In this document: positions 19,766 to 30,188 of the stretch, piece by piece
Numbering within the stretch: position 1 is the stretch's first letter
Layout: each line of letters begins with the position of its first letter
Assembly: GCF_010731615.1 (NCBI RefSeq)
Contig: NZ_AP022618.1
Location: 930,001 to 994,000 of the forward strand
Length of the DNA stretch: 64,000 bases
Origin: Mycolicibacterium insubricum
Lineage (GTDB): Bacteria; Actinomycetota; Actinomycetes; Mycobacteriales; Mycobacteriaceae
Reading direction: 5' to 3'
Made by a program: the position numbers and the translations under genes
The notes under the pieces: generated by a model
The model's input: the letters and a program-made list of their open reading frames with translations, nothing else
What the model was told of the DNA's origin: nothing
Database searches by the model: none

Positions 19766-22700
19766 GCAGGCTGATCTTCGAGGGGCGCCGGCGGCTGCCG
19801 CGCCCGGCCGCCCGCAAGGGCAGCATCGTCATCGAGGCGCCACCGGAGCTGCCGCGGGCGATCCCGCCGTCGCTGCTGCGCCGCGTGCTGCCGTACCTGA
19901 TCGTCGGACTGATCATCGGCATGGTGGTCGCGCTGTTCGCCACCGGGATGCGGGTGCTGTCCCCGCAGGTGCTGTTCTTCCCGTTCGTGCTGCTGCTGGC
20001 CGCCACCGCGCTCTACCGCGGCAACGACGGCAAGACCCGCACCGAGGAGATCGACGCCGAGCGCGCCGACTACCTGCGCTACCTGTCGGTGGTCCGCGAC
20101 AACATCCGGGCGCATGCCGCCGACCAGCGCGCGCGGCTCGACTGGTCGCATCCGGAACCCGCCGACCTGCCGGCGTTCGTCGGCACCCGACGCCAATGGG
20201 AGCGCGACCCGCACGACTCGGACTTCCTGGTGCTGCGCACCGGCCGCGCCGACGTGGCCCTGGACGCGACGCTGAAGGTCGCCGACGCCGTCGACGAGGT
20301 GGACCTGGAGCCGGTGTCGCACAGCGCCCTGCGCGCGCTGCTGGACACCCAGCGCACCCTGCCGGCCGCGCCGGCCGGGCTGATGCTGTCCCGGATCTCC
20401 CGGGTGCGCGTGGTGGGAGAGCCCGACGAGGTGCGCGCCGCGGTGCGCGCCTGGGTCGCCCAGGCCGCCACCTGGCACGACCCGACCGTGCTCGGCGTGG
20501 CGCTGGCCGGCCCCGGCCTAGAGTCCGACGACTGGTCCTGGCTGAAATGGCTACCGCACGTTGATGTTCCGGGTGTGATCGACGGGCTCGGCCCTGCCCG
20601 CTACCTGCACGCCGACGCTGACCGGCTGATCGCCGCCATCGGACCGGTACTGGCCGAACGCCCCCTGTTCGACGGCACCGCGGACCACGGCCTGCGGCAC
20701 CTGATCATCCTGGTCGACGACCCGGGCTACGACCTGGACGCCTCGGTGCTGTCCGAGGCGCTGGCCGGGGTGACCGTGGTGCAGATCGGCGGCCCCGACC
20801 CGGGCCGCGACCAGTACCCCGACCCGGAGCGCCCCGTGCTGCGGGTGGCCGACGGCAAGATCGCGCGCTGGCAGGCATCGGGCTGGGAGACCGAGATCGA
20901 ACAGGCCGACTCCTTCTCGCCGGCCGAGGCGGCCCAGTTGGCCCGCGGCCTGTCGCGCTGGGACTCCAACCCCGCCCACACCGGGCTGCGGTCGGCGGCC
21001 ACCAACGGCGCCACCTTCACCACGCTGCTCGACATTCCCGACGCCTCCAGCCTCGACGTGCCGACGCTGTGGGCGCCGCGGCGCCGCGAGGACGAACTGC
21101 GGGTGCCCATCGGTGTCACCGCCAACGGGGAGCCGCTGTTCTTCGACCTCAAGGATGAAGCCGAGGGCGGTATGGGCCCGCACGGCCTGATGATCGGTAT
21201 GACGGGTTCGGGCAAGTCGCAGACCCTGATGTCGATCCTGCTGTCGCTGTTGACCACGCACTCGGCCGAGCGGCTGATCGTCATCTACGCCGACTTCAAG
21301 GGTGAGGCCGGCGCCGACATCTTCCGCAACTTCCCGCAGGTCGTCGCCGTCATCTCCAACATGGCCGAAAAGCGTTCGCTGGCAGACCGGTTCGCCGACA
21401 CCCTGCGCGGTGAGGTGGCGCGGCGGGAGAACCTGCTGCGCGATGCCGGCCGGCGGATCACCGGCAGTGCGTTCAACTCGGTCGCCGAGTACGAGGCCGC
21501 CCGCGACGCCGGGCACGACCTGGAGCCGCTGCCGACGCTGTTCGTGGTGGCCGACGAGTTCACCCTGATGCTCGCCGATCACCCCGAGTACGCCGATCTG
21601 TTCGATTACGTTGCCCGCAAGGGCCGCTCGTTCCGGATCCACCTGCTGTTCGCGTCGCAGACGCTGGACATCGGCAAGATCAAGGACATCGACAAGAACA
21701 CCTCCTACCGGATCGGTCTGAAGGTGGCCAGCCCGGCGGTGTCCCGGCAGATCATCGGGGTCGAGGACGCCTATCACATCGAATCGGGCAAGAACCACAA
21801 GGGCGAGGGCTTCCTGGTGCCCGCGCCCGGTGCCACCCCGATCAAGTTCCGCAGCACCTACGTCGACGGCATCTACGAGCCGCCGCGGGCGGCGAAATCC
21901 GTTGTGGTCCCGGCGACCCCGCGTCCGCGGTTGTTCACCTCCACCGCCGTGGACGCCGACCAGGACGTCATCCAGATCATCGAGTCCGACCACGTCGAGG
22001 ACTACGGCCCGCCGCGCAAGCTGATCGCCACCATCGGTGAGCAGCTCGCCAGCGTCGGCCCGAAGGCGCCGGAACTGTGGCTGCCGCCGCTGGACGAACC
22101 GATCCCGCTGGTCGAGGTGCTGGGCACCGCCGGCATCGCACCCGGGTCGCGCCGCTGGCCGCTCGGCGAGATCGACCGGCCGTTCGAGATGCGCCGCGAT
22201 CCGCTGATCTTCGACGCCACCTCCGGCGCGGGCAACCTGGTCATCCACGGCGGCCCGAAATCCGGCAAATCCAGTGCGCTGCAGACGTTCATCCTGTCGG
22301 CGGCCGCGCTGCACGCGCCGGGCCAGGTCAGCTTCTACTGCCTGGACTACGGCGGCGGCGCGCTGGCCAAGGTGGCCGGACTGGCGCACGTCGGCAGCGT
22401 CGCCTCCCCGCTGGAGCCCGAGCGCATCCGTCGTACCTTCGGTGAGTTGGAAACGCTGCTGATCGCCCGCCGCCAGCAGGGCGCGGTGCCCGAGGGTGGC
22501 TACACCGACGGCTACGGCGAGGTGTTCCTGGTCATCGACAACCTCTACGCCTTCGGCCGCGACAACGTCGACCAGTTCAACACCCGTAACCCGTTGCTGG
22601 CCAAGGTGACCGAACTGGCCAACTCCGGCCTGGCCTACGGCATCCACGTCGTGGTCACCACGCCGAACTGGCTCGAGGTGCCGCTGGCCATGCGCGACGG

Positions 22701-23751
22701 TCTGGGCCTGCGGCTGGAACTGCGGCTGCCCGATGCCCGGGACTCCAACGTCCGGGTGGTGGGTGCCCTGCGCCGGCCGGCCGAGAGCGTGCCGATCGAC
22801 CAGCCGGGCCGCGGCCTGACCATGGGCGCCGAGCACTTCCTGTTCGCCCGCCCGCAGCCCGAGCTCGTCGGCGAGCTGAACGCCGCGGCCGCCGGGAAGC
22901 GCGCCCCGGAGGTCCGGCTGCTGCCGACCGTGCTCGATCCGGCCGATGTGGCCCCGCTGTTCATCCCGCCGGAGCTGGTGGTCGTCGGCCGCCGCGAGGA
23001 GGACCTGGGACCGGTCGCCGTGGACTTCGCGGCCAACCCGCTGATGATGGTGCTCGGCGACACCCGCTCGGGCAAGACCAACCTGCTGCGCCACGTAATC
23101 CGCACGGTCCGGGAGAACTCCACCGCCGAATCGGTGGCGTTCACCGTCGTCGACCGCCGGCTGCAGCTGGTCTCCGAGCCGCTGTTCACCGACAACGAGT
23201 ACACCGCCAACATCGACCGGATCACCCCGGCGATGCTGGGACTGGCGGCGCTGATCGAGAAGCGTCGGCCCCCGGTCGGGTTGTCCCCGGCGGAACTTGC
23301 CGAATGGTCGCGCCGCGGCGGCTCGGGCGAGCACACGCACTACCTGATCATCGACGACGTCGACGCCATCCCGGACGGACCGGCGATGTCCGGCCCGTAC
23401 CTGGGCCAGCGGCCGTGGACCCCGCTGATCGGGATGCTCGCCGAGGCCGGGGATCTGGGACTGCGGGTGATCGTCACCGCCCGGGCCACCGGGTCCGGGC
23501 ACATGCTGATGACCAACCCGCTGCTGCGCCGGCTCAACGACCTGCAGGCCACCACGGTCATGCTGTCGGGCAACCCGGCCGACAGCGCCCGGATCCGCGG
23601 GCACCGGTTCGCCCGCGCGGCGGCTGGGCGCGCCATGTTGTTCGACGACGGCGACCAGCCCACGCATCTGCAGCTGGTGCTGGTGCCCGAGGCGGTCGGT
23701 TCCACCCAATCGCATCTTCGCAATCAACAAGGAGAGGAGTTCGGCTCATGA
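19762..23751 (+). CDS. eccC3: ESX-3 FtsK/SpoIIIE-type ATPase EccC3
   Basis: The motor of the secretion complex, 1329 residues and unsplit. Two membrane helices lie at about 37-85. Three ATPase domains follow: Walker A GMTGSGKS (about 479), GGPKSGKSS (about 831) and GDTRSGKTN (about 1099). Walker B regions are [16 protein letters not shown] and YLIIDDVD. Start ATG 19762 was chosen because it overlaps the eccB3 stop and gives [20 protein letters not shown], the usual EccC3 start. The frame is open upstream only as a shadow of eccB3. The stop overlaps the PE5 start (ATGA). Confidence 0.97.
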   Translation: MSRLIFEGRRRLPRPAARKGSIVIEAPPELPRAIPPSLLRRVLPYLIVGLIIGMVVALFATGMRVLSPQVLFFPFVLLLAATALYRGNDGKTRTEEIDAERADYLRYLSVVRDNIRAHAADQRARLDWSHPEPADLPAFVGTRRQWERDPHDSDFLVLRTGRADVALDATLKVADAVDEVDLEPVSHSALRALLDTQRTLPAAPAGLMLSRISRVRVVGEPDEVRAAVRAWVAQAATWHDPTVLGVALAGPGLESDDWSWLKWLPHVDVPGVIDGLGPARYLHADADRLIAAIGPVLAERPLFDGTADHGLRHLIILVDDPGYDLDASVLSEALAGVTVVQIGGPDPGRDQYPDPERPVLRVADGKIARWQASGWETEIEQADSFSPAEAAQLARGLSRWDSNPAHTGLRSAATNGATFTTLLDIPDASSLDVPTLWAPRRREDELRVPIGVTANGEPLFFDLKDEAEGGMGPHGLMIGMTGSGKSQTLMSILLSLLTTHSAERLIVIYADFKGEAGADIFRNFPQVVAVISNMAEKRSLADRFADTLRGEVARRENLLRDAGRRITGSAFNSVAEYEAARDAGHDLEPLPTLFVVADEFTLMLADHPEYADLFDYVARKGRSFRIHLLFASQTLDIGKIKDIDKNTSYRIGLKVASPAVSRQIIGVEDAYHIESGKNHKGEGFLVPAPGATPIKFRSTYVDGIYEPPRAAKSVVVPATPRPRLFTSTAVDADQDVIQIIESDHVEDYGPPRKLIATIGEQLASVGPKAPELWLPPLDEPIPLVEVLGTAGIAPGSRRWPLGEIDRPFEMRRDPLIFDATSGAGNLVIHGGPKSGKSSALQTFILSAAALHAPGQVSFYCLDYGGGALAKVAGLAHVGSVASPLEPERIRRTFGELETLLIARRQQGAVPEGGYTDGYGEVFLVIDNLYAFGRDNVDQFNTRNPLLAKVTELANSGLAYGIHVVVTTPNWLEVPLAMRDGLGLRLELRLPDARDSNVRVVGALRRPAESVPIDQPGRGLTMGAEHFLFARPQPELVGELNAAAAGKRAPEVRLLPTVLDPADVAPLFIPPELVVVGRREEDLGPVAVDFAANPLMMVLGDTRSGKTNLLRHVIRTVRENSTAESVAFTVVDRRLQLVSEPLFTDNEYTANIDRITPAMLGLAALIEKRRPPVGLSPAELAEWSRRGGSGEHTHYLIIDDVDAIPDGPAMSGPYLGQRPWTPLIGMLAEAGDLGLRVIVTARATGSGHMLMTNPLLRRLNDLQATTVMLSGNPADSARIRGHRFARAAAGRAMLFDDGDQPTHLQLVLVPEAVGSTQSHLRNQQGEEFGS

Positions 23752-24059
23752 CCCTGAATGTCGTTCCCGAAGGACTGGCGGCAGCCGGCGCCGCTGTGGA
23801 GGCGCTGACCGCGCGGCTGGCCGCGGCCGAAGCCGGTGCGGCACCGCTGATTTCCGCCGTCATCCCGCCCGCCGCGGACCCGGTCTCGCTGACCAGCGCC
23901 GCCGGTTTCAGCGCGCACGGAGCGAACCACGGCGCGGTGGCCGCACAGGGCGTCACCGAACTGGGCCGCTCCGGCATGGGTGTCGGGGAGTCCGGCGTCA
24001 GCTACGCCACCGGCGACGCCCAAGCCGCGTCGAACTACCTGATCGCCCGCGGCGTCTGA
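23748..24059 (+). CDS. PE5: PE family protein, PE5-like ESX-3 substrate
   Basis: A PE protein of 103 residues consisting only of the PE domain: a long helical hairpin ending [20 protein letters not shown], which contains the type VII signal YxxxD/E (YATGD). It should pair with the PPE protein encoded one base later and be recognised by EspG3. In M. tuberculosis PE5-PPE4 are exported by ESX-3 and take part in mycobactin-dependent iron use. The start overlaps the eccC3 stop; a GGAGAGGAG ribosome site lies in the end of eccC3. Confidence 0.96.
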   Translation: MTLNVVPEGLAAAGAAVEALTARLAAAEAGAAPLISAVIPPAADPVSLTSAAGFSAHGANHGAVAAQGVTELGRSGMGVGESGVSYATGDAQAASNYLIARGV

Positions 24060-25624
24060 TGGTCGCCCCGGTGTGGATGGCTGCACCGCCGGAGGTGCAC
24101 TCCACGTTGCTGTCTGCCGGGCCGGGTCCCGCGGCACTGTTGGCCGCCGCCGGGTCCTGGACCGGGCTGAGCGCGGAGTACAGCGCGTCGGCCGCCGAAC
24201 TGATGTCGATCCTGGCCGACGTCGGCGCGGGCGCCTGGCAGGGCCCCAGCGCCCTGCAGTACACCGCCGCCCACGTGCCCTACCTGGCCTGGCTGGAGCA
24301 GTCGAGCGTGAACTCGGCGGCCAACGCCCTGGCCCACGAAGCGACGGCCGGTGCCTACACCGCGGCGCTCGCGGCCATGCCCACGCTGCCGGAACTGGCG
24401 CTGAACCACGTGATCCACGGCGTACTGATCGCCACCAATTTCCTTGGTATCAACCTGATCCCGATTGCGGTCAACGAAGCCGACTACGTGCGGATGTGGA
24501 TCCAGGCGGCCACCACCATGGCCACCTACGACGCGGTCTCGACGGCATCGGTGGCGGCCGTGCCGACCGACGCCCCCGCGCCGATGCTGATGTCGATGGA
24601 TGCGAGTGAGGCCGTCACGCAACCGGCCAACCTGGCCGCGACCGCGCAGGCCGCCGACAGCGGTGACGCGTTGAGCAACTCCAACGCGATCATCGACTTC
24701 CTGGAGAACTACATCAAGACCCTGCCGATGGGCGACGAGATCTTGAAGTTCCTCCGGGATCCGTCGTACCTGCTGACGTTGCTGCAGACCAACCCGGCTG
24801 CGGCGGCGCTGCTGATCTTCGCCATCGGCTGGCAGCTGGTGTTCCAGCCGGTCGGCTGGGGAACCTGGGGCGCGTTGCTCACCGCGCCGCTGTGGCTGCC
24901 GATCGTCGCCGGGCTGGGTCTGCTGGGCCTGGTCGGCCTCACTCAGCTGCAGCAGGACGCCCCGGCCGACCAGGGCGGCGACCAGGAGGCGGTCCGGGAC
25001 TTGCCGCGCCAGGATCACCAGACGTACCCGGCCGTCAGCATCGCGCCCGCACCCGCCGGCGCCCCGGCGGCCCCGGCCGCACCCGTGGCATCCGGTGCTC
25101 CGGCCGGTGCCGCCGCCCCGGTCGCACCGGTGGCCCCGGCGGCGATGATCGCCTACGCGGTGAAGATGGATCCCGAGGAGGGGGTCGGCCCCACATTGAC
25201 CGACCACACCGGGGCGAAGGCACCTGCCTCGGGCCTGTCCGCCCCGGCGGCAGCGGCCGCCATCGCCGCCGCGGCCGCCGCGAAGCGCCGGGCCCGTCGG
25301 TCCCGGGGCGCGTCGATCAAGGACCGCGGCCGCAAGTACGAATACGCCGACCTGGAGGCCGACGACGGCCCGACGGCGGCCGGGGAAACCCCGGAACCGG
25401 TCGGTGCCACGGCACGCACCGCGTCGGCCTCGGGCGTCGGCGCCGGGACGATGGGCGCGGCGGGACTGTTCGCCGGGACCGCCGCGGATGCCGACGCCGA
25501 CGCGATCGGGCTGACCGCACTGCCCGAGGACGAACTCGGCGCCGGGCCGCGGATGCCGCTGTTGCCCGGCGGCTGGGGCCACACCCCGCCCGAGAACACG
25601 GGAGGGGAGGACCGGACAAACTGA
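24059..25624 (+). CDS. PPE4: PPE family protein, PPE4-like ESX-3 substrate
   Basis: A protein of 521 residues. The PPE domain (about 1-175) starts [20 protein letters not shown] and contains [20 protein letters not shown] and [17 protein letters not shown]. The C-terminal part has a hydrophobic region (about 240-295) and an Ala/Pro-rich low-complexity stretch, then [13 protein letters not shown] and a conserved end [10 protein letters not shown]. It overlaps PE5 by a single base (TGATG), typical of PE-PPE pairs. It is strikingly similar in plan to PPE1 in this window, which suggests shared handling by ESX-3 or recent common ancestry. Confidence 0.96.
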   Translation: MVAPVWMAAPPEVHSTLLSAGPGPAALLAAAGSWTGLSAEYSASAAELMSILADVGAGAWQGPSALQYTAAHVPYLAWLEQSSVNSAANALAHEATAGAYTAALAAMPTLPELALNHVIHGVLIATNFLGINLIPIAVNEADYVRMWIQAATTMATYDAVSTASVAAVPTDAPAPMLMSMDASEAVTQPANLAATAQAADSGDALSNSNAIIDFLENYIKTLPMGDEILKFLRDPSYLLTLLQTNPAAAALLIFAIGWQLVFQPVGWGTWGALLTAPLWLPIVAGLGLLGLVGLTQLQQDAPADQGGDQEAVRDLPRQDHQTYPAVSIAPAPAGAPAAPAAPVASGAPAGAAAPVAPVAPAAMIAYAVKMDPEEGVGPTLTDHTGAKAPASGLSAPAAAAAIAAAAAAKRRARRSRGASIKDRGRKYEYADLEADDGPTAAGETPEPVGATARTASASGVGAGTMGAAGLFAGTAADADADAIGLTALPEDELGAGPRMPLLPGGWGHTPPENTGGEDRTN

Positions 25625-25694
25625 TCCCGCATCCCGACAACCCCGCAATGACTACCAGAATCCCAGTTCCACAACCTGATTGGAGAAGATGACG

Positions 25695-25985
25695 ATGAGC
25701 CTTCTGGACGCTCACATCCCGCAGCTGGTCGCCTCCGAGGCCGCCTTCGGCACAAAGACCGCGCTGATGCGCTCCACCATGGCCGCCGCCGAGCAGAGCG
25801 CGGTGTCCTCGCAGGCGTTCCATCGCGGCGAGTCCTCGCTGGCCTTCCAGGCGTCGCACCACCGCTTCCTGGAGGTCGCCGCCAAGGTGAACATGCTCCT
25901 CGACGTCGCGCAGGCCAACCTCGGCGACGCCGGCACCACCTACGTCGCGCAGGACGCCGCCGCGGCCAGCACCTACAACTTCTGA
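25695..25985 (+). CDS. esxG: ESX-3 secreted protein EsxG
   Basis: A WXG100-superfamily protein of 96 residues forming a helical hairpin dimer with EsxH. The start MSLLDAHIPQLVASEAAFGT and the end YVAQDAAAASTYNF are characteristic of EsxG. ATG 25695 was chosen over ATG 25689 because GGAGAAG at 25682-25688 is at the right distance and because the family begins MSLLDAHIP. The EsxG-EsxH dimer binds zinc in M. tuberculosis and is required for siderophore-mediated iron uptake. Confidence 0.97.
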   Translation: MSLLDAHIPQLVASEAAFGTKTALMRSTMAAAEQSAVSSQAFHRGESSLAFQASHHRFLEVAAKVNMLLDVAQANLGDAGTTYVAQDAAAASTYNF

Positions 25986-26018
25986 TTCCCCCTCTAGCAG
26001 AAAGAGAAAGGACCGACC

Positions 26019-26306
26019 ATGGGTCAGATCATGTACAACTACCCGGCCATGCTGGGTACCTCGGCCGAGATGACCGGCTACGCAGGAACTCTGACCGGCC
26101 TGGGCGCCGACATCGCCGCCGAGCAGGCCGCACTGAGCGCCTCCTGGCACGGCGACACCGGCATGAGCTACCAGGCCTGGCAGACGCAGTGGAACACCGC
26201 CATGGAGGAACTCGTCCGGGCTTACCGGGCGATGGCCGGCACCCACGAGCAGAACACCGTCACCATGATGGCGCGGGACCAGGCCGAAGGCGCGAAGTGG
26301 ATGTGA
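26019..26306 (+). CDS. esxH: ESX-3 secreted protein EsxH (TB10.4-like)
   Basis: A protein of 95 residues starting [18 protein letters not shown] with the turn motif WHG (a W-x-G) at about residue 43 and the tail [20 protein letters not shown]. It pairs with EsxG. An AGAAAGAGAAAGGA purine-rich ribosome site precedes the ATG. The intergenic distance from esxG is only 33 bases. Confidence 0.97.
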   Translation: MGQIMYNYPAMLGTSAEMTGYAGTLTGLGADIAAEQAALSASWHGDTGMSYQAWQTQWNTAMEELVRAYRAMAGTHEQNTVTMMARDQAEGAKWM

Positions 26307-26336
26307 GCTCCAGGCTCACCAACGTGGCTGTAAGCG

Positions 26337-27296
26337 GTGGCCGCTAACGCCGTCGAACTGACCGTCGAATCCGCCTGGTTCATCGCTGAGGAGTCGGCGG
26401 CCGGTTCCTTCCCCTGGGTACTGGCCATCACTCCGCCGTATTTCGACGCCGCCGAGCGCGGCCCGTTCGCCGACCGGCAGCGGGCCGCCCTGGCGGGCCT
26501 CGGAGTGATCGACGACGGCCGCATCAACCCGGCCGTCGTCGACTGGGTCCGCACGGTGTGCTTCCCGGACCGCTGGCTGGAGCTGCGATTCGTCAAACCG
26601 GGGTCGCCCACGACGAAACCGGGCGGTTCGGCGAGGCTCGGCGGAGTGGACGGGAGCGGAGCGAGTGGCCGCGGAGCCGAGGGGAAGCCGGGGCCGCCCG
26701 CGACCGAACCGGGACCGCCGGATTCGACGGCCGGCGCGGACCTGCTGCGCGGACTGGTCGCCAAGCGCGGCGACCGCGTGGTGGTGGCCCTGCGCAGCGG
26801 CGGACTGCTGACGCTGACCTCGATGGACGCCGCCCACCCGCGCGACCTGGTGCCGATCGTCACCGTCGGCCTGGCCCGTGCCGCACCCGCGGTGTTCCCC
26901 GAGTTCGCCCTGCCGGCGCGGGTCGGGGCCCGGGCCGACGAGCGACTGCGGGCCGGGGTCGGCATCGTGGAGACGCTGGAGTACCTGGGCATCCCGCGGG
27001 CCGCCCGGCCGGTGATCGCCGCGGTGTACGGCGGGTCGCGCAACTACGCCGAGATCGTCGCCGGCGCCCGGGGCATCGGCACCGAGCAGACCTCGCCGGT
27101 CGGCCTGGGCATCATGGACGCCGAGCCGGGCCGGATCCTGGTCCGCCCGGAACGCGCCGACGACGGCGAGTGGATCTCCCACTTCGCCCCCGGCACCAGC
27201 GACGCCATCGCCCGCGCGGTCGACGACCTGACCGCCACCCTGCCCGACGGCCGCTGGTTCGCCGACGCCCGACTGACCCGAGACTTCACCGGCTGA
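26337..27296 (+). CDS. espG3: ESX-3 PE-PPE chaperone EspG3, carrying an in-frame repeat insertion
   Basis: A cytosolic chaperone of 319 residues that binds the tip of PPE proteins and keeps PE-PPE pairs soluble. The N-terminus ([20 protein letters not shown]) and C-terminus ([20 protein letters not shown]) are standard. Between about residues 85 and 130 lies an extra segment of about 40 residues rich in Gly, Pro and Ser ([20 protein letters not shown] and onwards) that I do not recall in M. tuberculosis EspG3 (295 residues). It is produced by a repeat element found again at 38.5 kb. Start GTG 26337 is 30 bases after the esxH stop. Confidence 0.95.
   Translation: MAANAVELTVESAWFIAEESAAGSFPWVLAITPPYFDAAERGPFADRQRAALAGLGVIDDGRINPAVVDWVRTVCFPDRWLELRFVKPGSPTTKPGGSARLGGVDGSGASGRGAEGKPGPPATEPGPPDSTAGADLLRGLVAKRGDRVVVALRSGGLLTLTSMDAAHPRDLVPIVTVGLARAAPAVFPEFALPARVGARADERLRAGVGIVETLEYLGIPRAARPVIAAVYGGSRNYAEIVAGARGIGTEQTSPVGLGIMDAEPGRILVRPERADDGEWISHFAPGTSDAIARAVDDLTATLPDGRWFADARLTRDFTG
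26622..26698 (+). repeat. Repeat element copy A, inside espG3
   Basis: Two blocks (26622-26646, 25 bp, and 26671-26698, 28 bp) separated by 24 bases occur in reverse complement, in the mirrored order, at 38463-38566. The 28-bp block is identical and the 25-bp block matches at 23 positions. The copy is flanked by imperfect direct repeats of about 20 bp (26603-26622 and 26692-26711, 16 of 20 identical), which might be remnants of a target duplication. It keeps the espG3 frame open. Confidence 0.7.
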
Positions 27297-27351
27297 CCGG
27301 CCGGACCGAACACCAGCTTCACCAGCACGAGAAGAGAGAACCCGAGAACCC

Positions 27352-28776
27352 ATGACTGTGACCCAGGAGAATCCGGCGGCTGCCGGCCCGGTGTTGCCGA
27401 TCGTCCGCGTGGCGGTGCTCGCCGAGCGCCGCATCGTGGAGATGGCGCTGCCCACCGAGGTACCGCTGCGCGAGATCCTGCCCGCGGTGGTGCGTCTGGT
27501 GCATGCCGACGCCGACGCCGAGGCGGAGGCCGCCGAACCCGGCGCCGGGGGACGACGGCTGTCGCTCGCCCCGATCGGCGGCGCGCCCTACAGTCTGGAC
27601 GCCAGCCTGGACACCGTCGGGGTGGTCGACGGTGACCTGCTGGCCCTGACCCCGACCCCCACCGGCCCGGCGGCTCCCGGCGTGGTCGAGGACGTCGCCG
27701 ACGCCGCCGTCATCTTCTCCGCCGCCCGCCTCCGCGGCTGGGGCCTGGCCGACATCCGCCGGCTGGCCCACACCGCCGTCGTGATCACCCTGCTGGCCGC
27801 CACCGGACTGGCCGTCGCGCACCGGCTGGCCGTCGGCGGGCTGCTCGGCCTGTACGCGCTGGGCGGTCTGGCCGCCGTCGCCGTCGTCGCCGCCCTGTGG
27901 TGGCGCGGCCGCGCCGACGAACTGTCGGTGGCCGCGCTGGTTCCCGTCGGGGCGGTCTTCACCCTCGCCGTGCCGGGATCCTTCGGTGCGCCGCAGGTCA
28001 TGCTCGGCGCCGCCGGCGTCACCGCCTGGGCGCTGCTGAACATCTTCCTCGGCACCTACGCCCGCAGCGTGTTCACCGCGGTGACCGCCGTCGGCATCGC
28101 GGTCGCCGTGGTCGCCGGGATCGCCGAGCTCTGGCCGGCGTTGCCGCTGGCGACACTCGGCGCCGCGCTGATGCTGGCCGCGCTGCTGCTGATCGTCCAG
28201 GCCGCGCCGCTGTCGGCGCTGTGGGCCCGGCTGCCGCTGCCGGTCATCCCCGCCCCGGGCGACCCGGTGCCGTCGGCGCCGGAGGCCGGTGTGCTGGCCG
28301 ACCTGCCGCGCCGGGTCCGCCTCGCCGACGCCCACCAGAGCGGTTTCGTGGTGGCCGCCGTCGTGCTGTCGGTGCTGGGCTCGGTCGCCGTCGTCGCCCC
28401 GGGCGCCGGGGTGTCCCCGTGGGCCTGGTACCTGATCGGCGCCACCGCCGCCGCATCCATGCTGCGCGCCCGCGTCTGGGACTCGGCGAACTGCAAGCGC
28501 GCGCTGCTGGCCCAGCCGGTGCTGCTGGGGCTGTCCCTGATCGTCATGTTCGCCGTCAACGGCAACTTCGCGGGCGCCGGCTGGACCCTGCTCGGGCTGG
28601 CCGTGCTGACCCTCGGCGTGGTGATCGTCGCCGCCAACCCCGGTCTGGCCGAACCCGATGCCTACTCGATTCCCATGCGCCGCGTGGTGGGGCTGTGCTC
28701 GGCCGGGCTGGACGCCTCGCTGATCCCGGTGATGGCCTACCTGGTCGGGATCTTCGCCTGGGTGCTGAATCGATGA
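27352..28776 (+). CDS. eccD3: ESX-3 membrane channel component EccD3
   Basis: A protein of 474 residues. The N-terminal ubiquitin-like cytoplasmic domain (about 15-110) begins with IVRVAVLAERRIVEMALP. It is followed by about eleven membrane helices to the C-terminus. EccD dimers form the membrane barrel of the type VII complex. The stop overlaps the mycP3 start (ATGA). Confidence 0.96.
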   Translation: MTVTQENPAAAGPVLPIVRVAVLAERRIVEMALPTEVPLREILPAVVRLVHADADAEAEAAEPGAGGRRLSLAPIGGAPYSLDASLDTVGVVDGDLLALTPTPTGPAAPGVVEDVADAAVIFSAARLRGWGLADIRRLAHTAVVITLLAATGLAVAHRLAVGGLLGLYALGGLAAVAVVAALWWRGRADELSVAALVPVGAVFTLAVPGSFGAPQVMLGAAGVTAWALLNIFLGTYARSVFTAVTAVGIAVAVVAGIAELWPALPLATLGAALMLAALLLIVQAAPLSALWARLPLPVIPAPGDPVPSAPEAGVLADLPRRVRLADAHQSGFVVAAVVLSVLGSVAVVAPGAGVSPWAWYLIGATAAASMLRARVWDSANCKRALLAQPVLLGLSLIVMFAVNGNFAGAGWTLLGLAVLTLGVVIVAANPGLAEPDAYSIPMRRVVGLCSAGLDASLIPVMAYLVGIFAWVLNR

Positions 28777-30188
28777 TCCGCCGGGCGGCCCGGGTCGCCG
28801 GGGCTGCCACGGCCGTGCTGGCCGCGGTGGCGCTCAGCGGCGCGCCGGCCGGGGCGATCAACGAGCCCGTCGTCGACGCCGCGGCCCCGACCCCGTCGGG
28901 CAACACGGGTCCGAGCGTGCCGATGGCCCAGCGCGGCGAGTGCGTCGTCACCGCCCTGCGGACCGGCACCGACATCGCCGCGACGACGGCCGCCGCCCGG
29001 CAGCTGAACCTGCCCGGCGCGTGGGCGTACTCCCGCGGTGAGGGCCAGAAGGTGGCCGTCATCGACACCGGCGTGAACGCCGGACCGCAGCTGCCGAACC
29101 TCATCGGCGGCGGGGACTTCCTCGGCACCGGCAACGGCCTGACCGACTGCGACGGGCACGGCACCCTGGTGGCCGGTCTCATCGCCGGCCAGCCCGGCGT
29201 CGGTGCCTTCTCCGGGGTCGCACCGGGAGCGGAGATCATCGCGCTGCGCCAGACCTCCCCGCGGTTCTCGCCGAACGCCAACGGCCAGGACCCCGCCGCC
29301 ACCCGCGCGGCCGCCGACATCGACTCGCTGGCCCGTTCGGTGGTGCACGCCGCCGATCTGGGGGCCCGGGTCATCGTCATCTCGATGACCACCTGCCTGC
29401 CCGCCGACTCCACGCTGAATCAGTCCGCGCTCGGCGCCGCGCTGCGCTATGCCGCCCGCGACAAGGATGCGGTGATCATCGCCGCCGCCGGTGACATCGG
29501 CGGGGCGAACACCAACTGCCAGGCCAACCCGCTGGGCGGGATCGCCGGCGGCGCCGACCCGCGGTCCTGGGGCGGGGTCGGCTCGCTCTCGGTCCCGGCC
29601 TGGTGGTCGCAGTACGTGCTCTCGGTCGGTTCCGTCGACGACGGCGGCCAGCCGTCCGGGTTCAGCATGTCCGGACCGTGGCTGGGCATCGCCGCGCCGG
29701 GGGAGAACATCCTCTCGCTGAGCAACGCCGCCGGCGGCGGGCTGGCCAACGCCACTCCCGACGGGCGCGGCAAGTACAACAACCTGTCCGGTACCGGCTA
29801 CGCCAGCGCGTATGTGGCCGGGGTCGCCGCCCTGGTCCGCAGCCGGTTCCCGGATCTGCCCGCCAACCAGGTCGTCGACCGGCTGACCCGCACCGCGCAC
29901 AACGGTGCCCGGTCCCCGTCGAACCTGGTGGGAGCCGGCGTCGTCGACCCGGTCGCGGCGCTGACCTGGGAGCTGCCGGCCCGCAACACCGGCCCGGCGC
30001 AGACGCCGATCGACGCACCGGTTCCGGTGCCCGAGGCCGACCACACCGGGCGCATCGTGTCCTTCACCGGGGCCGGACTGCTGGCCCTGATCGTCGCCGG
30101 GGCCGCACTGACCATGCGCCGGCGTACCGACCAGCCGGGGCCGGAAAATCCCAGCCCCGAACACCCCAGAGAGGAAGCCGTTTCGTGA
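28773..30188 (+). CDS. mycP3: ESX-3 mycosin MycP3, predicted to be proteolytically inactive
   Basis: A membrane-anchored subtilisin-like protein of 471 residues with a signal peptide (about 1-29, ending ALSGAPAGA), the mycosin N-terminal extension, the protease fold and a C-terminal TM helix (LLALIVAGAALTM, about 433-445) followed by RRR. Catalytic Asp98 (VAVIDTGVN) and His129 (DCDGHGTLVAG) are present. At the nucleophile motif the sequence reads LSGTGYASAYVAG, so Gly342 replaces the Ser of the usual GTSYA. At the oxyanion position it reads AAAGDIGG, so Asp241 replaces the usual Asn. Mycosins also stabilise the secretion complex independently of proteolysis, which would explain an intact frame. 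A Ser three residues downstream of the motif is not in register. Both junctions with eccD3 and eccE3 overlap. Confidence 0.95.
   Translation: MIRRAARVAGAATAVLAAVALSGAPAGAINEPVVDAAAPTPSGNTGPSVPMAQRGECVVTALRTGTDIAATTAAARQLNLPGAWAYSRGEGQKVAVIDTGVNAGPQLPNLIGGGDFLGTGNGLTDCDGHGTLVAGLIAGQPGVGAFSGVAPGAEIIALRQTSPRFSPNANGQDPAATRAAADIDSLARSVVHAADLGARVIVISMTTCLPADSTLNQSALGAALRYAARDKDAVIIAAAGDIGGANTNCQANPLGGIAGGADPRSWGGVGSLSVPAWWSQYVLSVGSVDDGGQPSGFSMSGPWLGIAAPGENILSLSNAAGGGLANATPDGRGKYNNLSGTGYASAYVAGVAALVRSRFPDLPANQVVDRLTRTAHNGARSPSNLVGAGVVDPVAALTWELPARNTGPAQTPIDAPVPVPEADHTGRIVSFTGAGLLALIVAGAALTMRRRTDQPGPENPSPEHPREEAVS

Noticed and set aside
20551-23730. A very long minus-strand open frame of 1059 codons
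   Set aside because: It lies antisense to eccC3, has no recognisable domain and has the Arg/Gln/Val/Gly-rich composition expected of a shadow frame in high-GC DNA.
24035-25648. A minus-strand open frame of 537 codons over PPE4
   Set aside because: Antisense to a clear PPE gene, with random Gly/Arg/Gln-rich composition and no motif.
26603-26711. An insertion sequence or inverted-repeat transposon in espG3
   Set aside because: There is no transposase and no matching terminal inverted repeats; the segment is short and translated, so it is recorded only as a repeat.
29781-29810. Frameshift in mycP3 explaining the missing Ser
   Set aside because: The frame continues without change on both sides (LSG before, YVAGVAALVRSRF after) and no alternative frame restores a GTS motif.
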